64,000 nucleotides of DNA from Viola odorata (lineage: Eukaryota > Streptophyta > Magnoliopsida > Malpighiales > Violaceae): NCBI GenBank assembly GCA_963691705.1, contig OY829538.1, positions 35,484,836 to 35,548,835 on the forward strand. Direction: 5' to 3'. The notes below the pieces were generated by a model, which did no database searches, had not been told where the DNA came from, and worked only from the letters and a program-made list of their open reading frames with translations. Of this stretch, positions 46,063 through 56,439 are shown in pieces. Both the position numbers and the translations under genes were made by a program. Each line of letters opens with the position of its first letter. The first letter of the stretch is position 1.

Positions 46063-46907
46063 GTTTTTAATTAAATTTATCATTTCCGTTATTTCACTCA
46101 ACTTACTGTCATTTTTAAATTCTCATTGCATTTTTATCATCGTCATTGTCATCGTTAGCGTTCGAAATCGCATTTTTAATTTTTCGTCACGTATTTTCAT
46201 TATTATTTTCAGCCTTAAAAATCACATTTTTAATTATCCGTTAGTCATTTGCTAGTTATTTTTTTGTTTTAGGTCATCGCATAAAATTTAGGATTTTTAG
46301 TATTTTATCACATCTTTAGCATTATTATTTTTTATTATTATTTTTGTTCGAGCTTTTATTGGACCCGAGTAAGTTCGCTCGGACAATAGCTCGAACGCGT
46401 TATGTTTTCCATCAACTATTACCTACTCTTTTTTTCTTTCACGCCGACCAACTTCGTTTCGCGTAATTTTCGTCATAACGTCATTTATTTTTCGTCCGAA
46501 CATTTCATGTTTCCGAGCGAGAAAATAAACACGTTAAATGAAAATTTTTCTTCATTCGCTGTAGACTGACTGTTAAACTCGTCTTATTTTTCTCTACGCG
46601 CTGGCACTTTTGGCTCGAAAATTCAGAACGTTTGTTCACGAAAATGGCTCGAGGCCATTTAAATAAAATTAAAGGGACAATTGATCATCACCGTTGATCT
46701 GGTTGGCCAAGGAAAGTCAACCAGATCAATGGTTCACAATTAAATGTGCATGGTGCACATGCACCATGGAAGTGATGCAAGCCACCGAGCTGCTTACTCC
46801 GTCGCTTCCTGTCCCGTCAACCATCATCACGGTAACCTAGCCCCGCCACCTCGAAGCCCTAGCCCCGCCAGCGCACACCGTCCTCCCTCCACGCGCAGCG
46901 TTGCGTC
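46039..46907 (+). repeat. Start of the 3' LTR of A1
   Basis: Begins TGTTGATACCC after the polypurine tract. Homologous to the A2 LTR from 56343 downward, including a near-palindrome of GATCTGGTTG and CAACCAGATC around 46690-46735. Cut by B2; GCGTC (46903-46907) is the likely target site, whose second copy is lost with the B2 3' end. Confidence 0.85.
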
Positions 46908-48053
46908 TGATATGATCCCCGCTGGAGCCAACCCTAGTGACGCACCCACAGGCGCAACCACCCGCGCCAAGGCCCGAGCCTTGGAAGATGCAGCCGCGAG
47001 CCTCCCATTGCCGCCCATGGGCCCGATCACTCGAGCCAGGGCCCGAGCCCTACAGACAAGACTCAGCAGCCTTATTCACATGGAACTGAAGGCAGAGACA
47101 GCCTCGGAGTAAGCCAGCCTGCGCGCGCCCCAGCCGCGCCTTGTGACCTTGATCCGTGCCGCGGATGGGCCACACTTGGCCACTTCGGACCTTTAGGTCC
47201 ACCAGCGCCCTTTTCCTATTTTTGACCAGGCCATGTTCATTTATAATAAAAGAGAGGAGTCCAGGCCAAAAATCAGGAGAAACGCCCGAAGGATTTGGGA
47301 TAGGCCCAAATCACAAGCCCGCATTGGACAACGAAAGCCACTGCCGAGCCTTTTAAAGATTGGAGCATATTCCTCGCACAATATTCATCCCAGCACTTCA
47401 TCAATGTGTTATGAAGTTTCCTCCAATTTTCAGTGGGAACGCTCGAGGGAATAAAGAAAACGCCTTGTTTCCTTAAAACGTGATTCGGCGGACCCGCAAG
47501 CAAAGCCACTTGGGCCTTTTGACCTAAACGGCGGCGCCTAAACTTCTATCCTATTTAGTAGACTTTATTTATGTTATTTTATGGTTTCAGAACTTATTTC
47601 GAAGGGTGGCTTGATGCCATTTTTGTTTAAGTAATTTTTTAGAAACTAAACTAGTTTCCATTTTTGGAATTAGGGTTTAACGCCTCTTTAAAAAGGAGCC
47701 GCCTATGTTATTTTGAGCAGACTTGATTATTAAAATTTGAAAGCAAATTGCTTTGGATCTTTATCCACTTGTTCTTGATGAACCTTGCAACTAATTGAGT
47801 TTCGTGCATTCGATTAGCTTGTCAAGTAAAACTTGAAAACACCTTTCATTGAGTCATCCGTTCTTTGGATTGCCAAGCATTGCGATTTGGAGATTCAAAG
47901 GTTTGACGCAAGATCCTCAAGGGATTCTGCGTGGAGTGCCAAGCATTGCGACTTGGAGATTCATGTGTCTTCTTCGAGTTATTTTCCGCATTGAAAGCCA
48001 CATCGTCGGACAACGATCTAAGGAGAGCGTTCTAGCCACTAAGGAACACATCA
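46908..48053 (+). repeat. 5' LTR of B2
   Basis: 1146 bp, TGATATGATCCC to GAACACATCA. The pol-tail frame in it reads GPITRARARALQ and is open past the point where B has TGA, to TAA 47110-47112. Confidence 0.9.
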
Positions 48054-48055
48054 GT

Positions 48056-48067
48056 TGGTAGCGGAGC
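48056..48067 (+). other. Primer binding site of B2
   Basis: TGGTAGCGGAGC, two bases after the LTR, as in B and C. Confidence 0.7.
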
Positions 48068-48884
48068 TCAGCTGTCCTGACTTGGTAAATCTATCCCTTT
48101 AGTTATTGCATTTTCTTTGTTAGAATTGGTATTCCTTCATTCTCTTCTACACCAATTCTCTCGTGTGCTGTGTGTTAGTTGTCTTGTGTCAATTTGTGTC
48201 TTGTGTGTGCGATTAGTGTGCAAATCATATCAACGATTTGTAGGTCTTTACTATCGTCCAAAAAAAAAAAAAAAACCAAAGTCCCCCAAAGTGTCTTAGT
48301 TAATTTGTGTTTTCAGTTGCATTGAATTTAAAAAAAAAAAAAGTAAAACAATTTCGTCAAAAACAGAACAGAGGCGAAATTAGTACCATGAAAAAAAAAA
48401 GAAAAAAGAGGAACTTCAGAATCAAATACTAGAGTGAATTTGTGACTCATAGCAAAAAGAATCATTGGATTTCGAATTGGGAATCAAAAGTTGTGGCAAA
48501 AACAAGCTTCAAAACCCTAATCGCATGCCATTAGCATTTTTGAGTTTATAAACTGACTCAATCCGTTTGTTTTGAGCTTTTTCTTGACTCCATCACTACT
48601 GTGCCTTTCTACTCTGTGGTATACTTGATTAATTGATTGATCTTTGCAATTGATTTGAGTATATTACCTCACAATTTGTTTCTACGCTAGTTTTCTTTGT
48701 GTGTCTCTTTGGAAGCTTTTTCTTGAAAATTCTTCGAGTCAGGTTCATCTTGGACGATTGGAGGGGGATCTGAGGCAATCTGATTGTGAGATTATTAGAG
48801 AGATAAACAAGAGAGTAAACACGTGAGGGAGTGTTAGATTTAGGCAATTTTACGCTCGGAAAATTTTCTGTTTTGAATTTCAGG
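48068..48884 (+). other. 5' leader of B2
   Basis: Collinear with the B leader (7169-7981), with A-runs near 48260 and 48330. No gene seen. Confidence 0.65.
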
Positions 48885-50768
48885 ATGTCAGGAAATCCGG
48901 AAAAGGAGGCTACGATTGTGAACGATGTAGCCAAAGCACTGCAAGACATAGCAGCCCAGCTCCAGGACATGAAAGCTTGGAGGCAGCAGGTTGAGGCTAG
49001 GGGACGTGAGGATGTTGTTCCACAAGCACCCGGGGCACACTTTGTGCAACACCTAAACCCTAGAGTGAATCGAGAGGCCTATGCACCTGCACCGAGCGAC
49101 GACCAGCGTAGTGAGCCTGAGTTAGATGGTTCTGAAAATGAGTATGAGGAAGAGGGTCCTCACATGGCGGGACCGAGGGGGTTCCAAATGCGCCGAGGAG
49201 GTGCACATGGGCGCGGTAGGCACGCCTTTGGTGGGCGAGAGCGTCACTTCGAGTAGCCACGTCGCGAGGAGCGCGAGCGAGCTGACAACCATCTTGGGAG
49301 TGTCAAGCTCAAGATTCCAGCCTTTGAAGGGAAGGATGATCCCGAGGCATATCTGACTTGGGAACGAAAGAAGGAAGCAATTTTTAGGTGTCACCACTAC
49401 ACGGATGAAAAGAAAATAAGATTAGCTTCCGTGGAGTTTTTTGGATATGCTGCCCATTGATAGGAGCAAGTGAATGAGGATGTGAGAGGACCTGTAACTA
49501 CTTGGGAGAACATGAAGTATGTGATGAAGAGGAGGTTTGTTCCACCGTACTATCATAAGGACCAACTTCAGTGTTTACAAAAGCTTACCCAAGGGTCCAA
49601 ACCCGTGAATGACTATCACAGCGAGTTGGAAGTTCTTTTGGCTAGGGTTAATGTGATAGAGGATGAGGATTCGAAGATGTCTAGGTTCATGAGTGGACTG
49701 AATCCAGAGATAGCTAACGCCTTAGAGTTGTGCCAATATAGGACTTTGGAGGAGATGCTTCACATGGCCGTGAAGATCGAGAGGCAATGCAAGGCTAAGG
49801 CAGCCTACTCTAAGCTGTCTACTGTTGTGTCTCGGACTTCCACTTGGAACAAGTCTACATGGTCCAAGGGGAATAAGGACAGCAAGGAAACACCCAAGGT
49901 ATCTAAACCTTCATATGGTACCAAAGGTAATTCGGCAAACCCTACTCTTTCTAAAGTTCCCATTACTAGTACTAACCGTGTGCCTACAAGAGACATTGTG
50001 TGCTTTAAGTGTAGTGGCCGAGGCCATAAGCAGGCCGAATGTCCCAACAAAAGAGTTCTGATCATTAGGGATAATGGAGAGATGGACTCGGAAGATGATT
50101 ATGAGGTGGTGGAGGATTCGGAAGAGGAAAGTGGGGGAGAAGAGGCAGCCGATCATGAAGCTAGGGTTTGTGATCCGGTTACCCTAGTAGTTCGGAGGAA
50201 CTTGAGTGTGCAGCCAAGGGCCGAAACTTGTGAGGAGGAACAAAGGGAGAACTTATTCCATGCTAGGTGCCACATTGGTACTAAGGTATGCTCTCTTATT
50301 ATTGATAATGGCTCATGTACTAATTGTGCTAGTACGCTTCTTGTGCACAAATTAGGGTTACCTATGGTGAGACATCCAAAGCCGTACACTTTGCAATGGA
50401 TGAATGATGGAGTCGGCCTTAAGGTGTCTAGGCAAGTGTTGGTGAGCTTTTCTATTGGGAAATATAGAGATGAGATATGGTGTGATGTTGTCCCAATGCA
50501 AGCATCACATGTGCTACTTGGCCGTCCATGGCAATTCGACCGCTTGAGAAGGAAGGAATGAAGTTCACACTTGCACCCCTTACACCTAAGCAAGTGCTTG
50601 AGGACTAGCTCTGGTTAGAGAAGTCCTATACTGAATTTGAGGCCTCACGGCTTGTAGACAAAAGAATTGATGAAAACAGCCCCCGTGAAAAAAGTGAGCA
50701 CGGGTTTGAAAGAAAAGAAAAGAATGAAAACAACCCCCGTGAAAAAAGTGAGCACGGGTTAAAAACAG
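48885..50768 (+). pseudogene. gag-protease of B2
   Basis: ATG 48885 (MSGNPEKEA) is preferred over the in-frame ATG 48831, which lies in leader sequence shared with B. Stops: TAG 49254-49256 (same place as in B) and TGA TAG at 49458-49463 (both TGG in B). From 49464 the frame is open to 50561 and includes the Gag core, CCHC knuckle CFKCSGRGHKQAEC (near 50001), acidic stretch and protease (IIDNGSCTN, LLGRPWQFDR). A deletion of about 37 bases at 50541 then shifts the frame. More complete than B in Gag. Confidence 0.85.
50682..50758 (+). other. Two perfect stem-loops in the B2 linker
   Basis: CCCGTG with CACGGG at 50682-50687/50699-50704 and 50736-50741/50753-50758, loop AAAAAAGTGAG in both. A lone right half (GTGAGCACGGG) follows at 50768. 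Confidence 0.6.
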
Positions 50769-50901
50769 TGAGCACGGGTCCCTTGAACTGGGTCTCCACG
50801 CTCTTCGCATTGTATGTTGGAGAAGGAAAAATGAAGAAAAGATAAAAATAAATAAAAAAGAAAAGGAACTGTATAATATAAAAAAGAAACAACCTGGGTG
50901 C

Positions 50902-51630
50902 TTTAGCTTGACTTGGCAGGGGGAGGTGATTCTGATGCTAATTCTGATGAGGTGGTCTCTGATTCCTCTTCCAGTTGCTTTATGATGTCATCGATCCCTT
51001 TGTCAATACTTGTGATCTTGTCATTGAGCTTCCACAAGCACTGGTTCGCACTGACATAGGCCTGACAGAGCTTGTTGATGGGCTCATTCTGGGCTTCGAG
51101 AAGCTTGTGGTTATCTTGGAGGGACTTCTTAAACTCTTGGACTTCATTTTAATGAGAGAGATGTTGCTAGATGAGTTGGTCCTGGTAGCTGAGGATGATC
51201 TGTTTCATGGTTAGCTAGTTGTCCATGATGTGCGTGCCCAAGATGGTAGGTAGCTTGAGGAGGATGGTTGCTCAGTGATGGCACCATGACCTTTGGCTTC
51301 ATCTTGGGCTTGCCCTCCGGATTGGTCTCTAGCCTGAGCGATCCCATCCTCTGGTCTTTCAGAATCTTTATCATTGGGGCCCATTTCATCATTCAAGATT
51401 GATCTGATGAAGTATCTGCCATCATACTTCTTCCCCCAAATGTGGTCCTCCACAGGTGTGAATCCTACATTGTAATGAACATAACCATCTACCAAATGGA
51501 AGTACCCCATTTGGTCGAAGGCTCTCATATCAAGTAGTTTAACATCACAGAATTGATGGAGATCAGTAGTATCAAGATTTAAGCTCTTAGAAGTGACAAC
51601 TATCTTGGTTATTAAAGATCCCAAAATCAT
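50902..51630 (-). pseudogene. Fragment of an unrecognised TE protein, antisense
   Basis: Reads from 51630 down: MILGSLITKIVVTSKSLNLD, MRAFDQMGYFHLVDGYVHYN, an Asp/Gln/Ser-rich linker, then after a frameshift near 51215 a coiled-coil segment (EFKKSLQDNHKLLEAQNEPI, KLNDKITSIDKGIDDIIKQL) and an acidic Ser-rich end with TAA 50902-50904. The style is that of Gag-like or plant transposon-type proteins found in retroelements, but I cannot name the family. It has no visible start, LTR or end; it follows the truncated end of B2. Confidence 0.4.
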
Positions 51631-51655
51631 CTTAGCCCCCTCATCACTAGCATGC

Positions 51656-52337
51656 AGTCATAGTTTTAAAAACCAGACCGACCCGATGGTCGAACCAGTG
51701 AACCGGTGAACCGAAGAAAATTTCTGTTCAGTTCAACTATCTGACCGGAATTGCACTATGATCGGAAAAAACCGCCCGACCCGACCTATTTTTACAAAAC
51801 CGGTGACCAGACCGACCCGCTATCAAACCGACCGGTTCAAACACACCCAAACCATCTCTCATCTCCGCCGCTCCATCTCATCACCACCCGATCTACAACC
51901 CAGCGCTTCATCGTCACCGCCGCCGACATCCTCCACAAACCCATCACTGTCACAAACCACACTCGGCCACCCTCACCGCCGACCACAATCACAAAAGCCA
52001 AACCCAGCCGAATCACCCATAACCACCACCCATCAGACCCGCCATCATCATTATCACTCTCAGCCCTCATCGAACCCACACCGCTGGCCACCATAACAGC
52101 CACCAAATCCGCAAATAAACCCAATCTGCCAGCACATCCCACTACCATCATCACCACACACCGCTGCACCAACCAACAAAGTTATAAACTTCTATCTCTA
52201 ATTCAAACCTCCACTGTACCAACTACCAATCCAAAACCAAATAAAAAAAAAGGAGGAAGAAAAAAGATAGAGTGAAGAGAAAGAAAGAAATAAAACAGAG
52301 AAAGTAATAAAGAAGGAAAAGAGAGAAGAGGGTTGCG
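51656..52337. repeat. AACCGG-rich repeat, possibly a DNA-transposon remnant
   Basis: Starts CAGTCATAGTTTTAAAAACC and is dense in GACCGACCCG and ACCGGTTC motifs to about 51850, followed by a CA-rich part and a purine tract (52230-52330). The CAG...TTTTAAAA start resembles an hAT-type end, but I find no inverted partner. The long frames on both strands (51751-52275 plus, 51837-52172 minus) are composition artefacts. Confidence 0.4.
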
Positions 52338-53269
52338 TGTCGCGCCCCACGAAAATCGACAAAGGAGTCGTTTGCGAGTGTGCAACGAAATTTGGGACCT
52401 TACAATGCTCAGCGTAAACAGACGCCTCACAACATGCAATGAAGTCGCCACCCTAATTTGGTTGCTAGGTTTAGGGAACCTTAATCGTCATGGCATAGGA
52501 AATATAATAAGTAAAAAAAAACTAAAGGCACAAAAAAAGGGTCTGGATCCCAGACAAAAGGTTCGGGGTCGTATTATGGTCTCGGGAAGGTGTTAGGCAC
52601 CCGAGTCACATCCAAAAATGGTTACCAGTTGATGAGAGAGGTGTTTTTAAAAGGTGTTTGATGAAAATGCGTTTTGTTTTGAAAAGGGGGACCCTCAGAG
52701 GAATCGTCACTTTAGTCTTTTTTATGATCGTGACGTTCAGGAATAATTAATCGTTGAACGGGGTTACCATTTGATCGTCTTTCGGACGGGGTTACCGTTT
52801 ATCAAGATCGATTAATTATTCTTGACCGTAACGTGATGGGGCTGAATTTTCTATAAGACTGAATGGGCGCCCTCTATGTCATCATCGGGCCATGCATGAT
52901 TAGATTGATTGCTATGTGAACCTATCATGGATTGCTAACAGAGTACAAATTTAAATGATTGATTTTAAAGTGGAAAAACTGATGTGGGATCGAAAGTCCC
53001 CATGTACATGCAGTCAATATATATGCGAGAATTAAAATCACATGAACATGGCATTTTAAGTAACTCTTTAAACACGTTGTTCATGTTGGTTGATTTTAGT
53101 TCTAGCAGTTCTATATATCATGCGTACGATTGATATTTACGAAAAGCGTTGAATAAATAAAAAGGAATCGAAAGGCGTACTTTCGAGCGAAGCTTGAAAT
53201 TAAAACCTACAAAATGAGAGTATTAGCGATAGCTTGAGAAATAACTACGCAATTTTATGAGTGCGAAAG

Positions 53270-54010
53270 TTTAAATGACAGTTAATTGCATACGAGAAAT
53301 GATGGATTTCACGCATCCGAAAGTGAGATGCTGAGTTTGATAAAATGATGACAGTTGATTGTATGCGAAAAATGATGGATTTTACGCATACGAGATTTAA
53401 ATGCTGAGTTGATTTGCATGCGAAAAATGATTGATTTTACGCATACGAGAATTTAAATGCTAAGTTGATTGCATGCGAAAAATGATTGATTTTAAGCATG
53501 TGAGGATTTAGATGCTACGTGATTGCATGCGAAAAATGATTGATTTTAAGCATGTGAGGATTTAGATGCTACGTGATTGCATGCGAAAAATGATTGATTT
53601 TAAGCATGTGAGAATTTAAAAGCTGCGTGATTATATGCGAAAAATGATTGATTTTAAGCATACGAGAATTTTAATGCTATGTGATTGCATGCGAAAAATG
53701 ATTGATTTTAAGCATACGAGAATTTTAGCTGCTACGTGATTGCATGCGAAAAATGATTGATTTTTCGCATACGAGAATTTAGATGCTACGTGATTGCATG
53801 TGAAAAATGATTGATTTTAAGCATACGAGAATTTAAGATGCTACGTGATTGCATGCGAAAAATGATTGATTTTTCGCATACGAGAATTTAGATGCTACGT
53901 GATTGCATGCGAAAAATGATTGATTTTAAGCATACGAGAATTTAAGCGGCTACGTGATTGCATGCGAAAAATGATTGATTTTACGCATACGAGAATTTAA
54001 AGTGATGATA
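53270..54010 (-). repeat. 54-bp minisatellite with hairpin units in the A2 LTR
   Basis: Eleven regular units start at 53411, 53467, 53521, 53575, 53629, 53683, 53738, 53792, 53847, 53901 and 53956, each 54-56 bases; degenerate units precede from about 53270. Each contains ATGCGAAAAAT, GATTG and a right half. In two units (53744-53770, 53853-53879) the right half is ATTTTTCGCAT, making an 11-bp perfect inverted repeat; others have one to two mismatches. Confidence 0.9.
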
Positions 54011-54089
54011 TGATTGCAGAAAAAATTGAATGCAGTTGACGATTCACAGGGGATTTAAAACAGTTGGATAATTTGCAGAAAGTAAACAG

Positions 54090-54510
54090 TTGATATTCGC
54101 AGAAAATAAAACAATTGATATTTTGCGGAAAATAAAGCAATTGATATTTGCAGAAAATAAAACAATTGATATTTTGCGGAAGAATTTCCAGCAGTTTGCG
54201 AAAAAGTAAAGCAGTTGATATTGCGGAAAATAAAGCAATTGATATTTGCAGGAAATAAAACAGTTGATATTTTGCGGAAGAATTTCCAGCAGTTTGCGAA
54301 AAAGTAAAGCAGTTGATATTGCGGAAAATAAAACAATTGATATTTCCAGAAAATAAAACAGTTGATATTTTGCGGAAGAATTTCCAGCAGTTTGCGAAAA
54401 AGTAAAGCAGTTGATATTGCGGAAAATAAAACAATTGATATTTGCAGAAAATAAAACAGTTGATATTGCGGAAGAATTTCCAGCAGTTTGCGAAAATTAA
54501 AGCAGTTGAT
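54090..54510 (-). repeat. 98-bp minisatellite in the A2 LTR
   Basis: Four units marked by GCGGAAGAATTTCCAGCAG at 54176, 54274, 54372 and 54468 (spacing 98, 98, 96). Within units the shorter phrase AAACAGTTGATATT recurs. GGAAGAATTTCC includes the near-palindrome GGAA-GAA-TTTCC. ORFs on the minus strand here come from the repeat. Confidence 0.9.
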
Positions 54511-55383
54511 ATTTACGAGAATTAAAATGCGGCCGACCATGTAAGCGGTAAAATGAATAACTAAATTTAAATTGCCGAAAGTAAATTGCGGAAATTTAAA
54601 GTGCGAATAATTGAAACAGTTGATAAGTGCAGAAATTTAAACAGTTGATAGGTGCAGAAAATTAAACAGTTGATAGTGCGAAAAATAATCATACGAAGCA
54701 TACGAATTATTTTACGAAAAAATGTGATCCGAAGTTTTCGGAAAGAATTGAAATTGGGCTGGGCCCACTTGAAAAATGACAAAACATTGAAAATGGGCCA
54801 GGAATGGTTCCTGGCCCAAAGGAAAAATTTAAACGGTGATGGGCCAAGCCCATCACCCATGCCTTACGTGAACAGTGCCGAAACATGGCACTGTTCATCG
54901 TCTTCCTTGGTCGCCGGCGCTACTGCCGGCGGCCAAGGTCCGGCTGCCCTTGCCTGTTTTGCGCGATCTTTGTACCGAAACGCTCGTCTCCTCGACGACG
55001 TCTCGACCGTACGAAGCTCGAATTTTAATACAAAACCTACCGAGTTTAATTTCGAAAAAAACGACCGAACCGTTAATTATCGAAAACTATTTAATTCGCA
55101 CAACCTAGCTAACGATTTTCAAAATTGAAAGCATGTATTTAATCTACACTCCGCATGTGAATTAATGGCATAAAAGAAAGAAATTTACTTGCTTGGAATC
55201 AAGCCAAACGAATTTAAAAAGAAAACGTGCATAAAATAACGAAAATGCTAGAGAGAGAAAGCTTACTCTCAAGCCTTTGAACTTTGACGATCGATGCTCT
55301 AAATGGGCTATCAATCAAGGAGAGGGAAGAAAGCAAGGAAGCTTGCTGTTTTTGGTGCCCGTTTTACGTTGAAGGGTGGTTGC

Positions 55384-55391
55384 TATTTATA
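55384..55391 (-). promoter_or_regulatory. TATA box of the A2 LTR
   Basis: TATAAATA on the minus strand, about 960 bases into the LTR, followed by AGCAACCACC. U3 would be 56343 to about 55360. Confidence 0.55.
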
Positions 55392-56319
55392 GGCCGAAGT
55401 CGCGTGAGGAGAGGGAGAGAGTGGCTGCGCGTGGTGGCCGTTCCTTGTGCTGGCGTAGCTACGGCCGTGAGGTGGAGGGTCTAGGGCCGTGTGATGATGG
55501 TTGAAGCGACGTGAAACGGCCTGGACTGGACGGGAGCAAGCTGCTCGGTGGCCTGCTCCACTGTTTTCGCACGTCCATGGTGTGCATGCACCATGGCTTG
55601 AAAAATAGCCAACCGTTGATCTGGTTGACTATTTCTAGTTGACCAGATCAACAGTTGTGATCAACTTGAGCTCTAATTTATTTAAATGGCCTCGAGCCGA
55701 GTCTTGCGAGCAATCGTTCAGACTTTTCGAACCGAAGGTACCTGCACGTAGAGAAAAATACGACGAGTCTAATCGTATACAGCGAATAATGAAAATTTCT
55801 CGTTTGACGTGTTTATTTTCTCGTTCAAAAGCGCGAAACGCGGGAACGGAAAAATAAAAACGTTACGCCGAAAATTACACGAATCGCTGTAGACCGTTGC
55901 GACCAGAAAAAAATCTAGCAACTAGTTGATGGAAAACATTTTTAAGTTGAGCTATTGTCTGAGCAGACTTACTCGGGTCCAATAAAAGCTCGAATAAAAA
56001 TAATAATAAAATAATAAAAATACTAAAAAATGCGCTAAAACCTCAAAAATCCTAAAATTCATGAGATGATCAGAAATGGAGAAAAAACTAGCAAACAACT
56101 GTCGGATAGTTAAAAATATGAGCTTTAAGGCTAAAAATAATATTGACAATAATAATGAAAATATGTGCCGAAAGATTAAAAATGCGATTTCGAAAGCTGA
56201 CGATGCTAACGATGATGCTAAAATGCAACGAAACACCTAAAAATGCTAGCGACAATAAATTAACTGAAAATGACTGTAAATTAACTAAATAACAGAAATG
56301 CTAAAATTGATAAAAAAAT

Positions 56320-56424
56320 GGCGTCAAAATTCGGGTATCAACAGTTGCCCCCTCTTTACTGTCTTATCGAAGGATTTGATAAGCGGTAAAGACAGTTGCC
56401 CCTATATATCTGAATTTTGGCGAC
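56320..56424 (-). other. Palindrome spanning the A2 polypurine tract and LTR start
   Basis: Same structure as in A1. The polypurine tract is 56344-56357 (AAAGAGGGGGCAAC on the minus strand). The inner stem GATAAG...CTTATC with AGTAAAG/CTTTAC is kept. In the outer arms AAAATTC pairs with GAATTTT, where A1 has AAAATTT and AAATTTT: a paired change. Confidence 0.72.
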
Positions 56425-56439
56425 ACAACAGGTCTTACC

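Larger units (their letters stand above)
36496..46907 (+). mobile_element. A1 right part: Ogre-like Tat element, pol half and 3' LTR start
   Basis: Protease, intron, RT, RNase H, second RNase H, integrase, a 4.5-kb repeat-rich 3' region, polypurine tract and the first 869 bases of the 3' LTR. Co-linear with A2 on the minus strand. The LTR is cut at 46907 by B2, and its remainder is not found beyond B2. Confidence 0.85.
46908..50778 (+). mobile_element. B2: CRM-like element related to B, 3' part missing
   Basis: 5' LTR, primer site, leader, gag, protease and linker, all close to B. Similarity to B stops at about 50768-50778 in the hairpin-rich linker; RT, integrase and 3' LTR are absent. It sits in the A1 3' LTR. 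Some of its codons are intact where B has stops (CAG CAG at 48984-48989), so it is not a copy of the B insertion. Confidence 0.85.
52338..56343 (-). repeat. 3' LTR of A2, about 4.0 kb
   Basis: Starts TGTTGATACCCG (56343) right after the polypurine tract. The end is placed at GGGGCGCGACA (52338), because an LTR should end CA and homology to nothing else follows; this end is an inference. TATA box at 55384-55391, so a long transcribed part of nearly 3 kb contains two minisatellites. LTRs of this length are typical of Ogre. Confidence 0.7.

Noticed and set aside
46684..46740. Near-palindrome of GATCTGGTTG/CAACCAGATC as an independent MITE
   Set aside because: The same structure is at the matching place in the A2 LTR (about 55610-55660), so it belongs to the LTR rather than to an insertion.
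51751..52275. Thr/His/Pro-rich ORF of 174 codons and its antisense partner
   Set aside because: Composition of a CA-rich repeat; both strands are open at once and no domain is visible.
53270..54010. Possible CRISPR array from regular 54-bp repeats
   Set aside because: The units are contiguous tandem repeats without unique spacers, in plant LTR sequence.
53997..54540. Minus-strand ORFs with repeated NCFIF peptide
   Set aside because: Generated by the 98-bp minisatellite inside an LTR.
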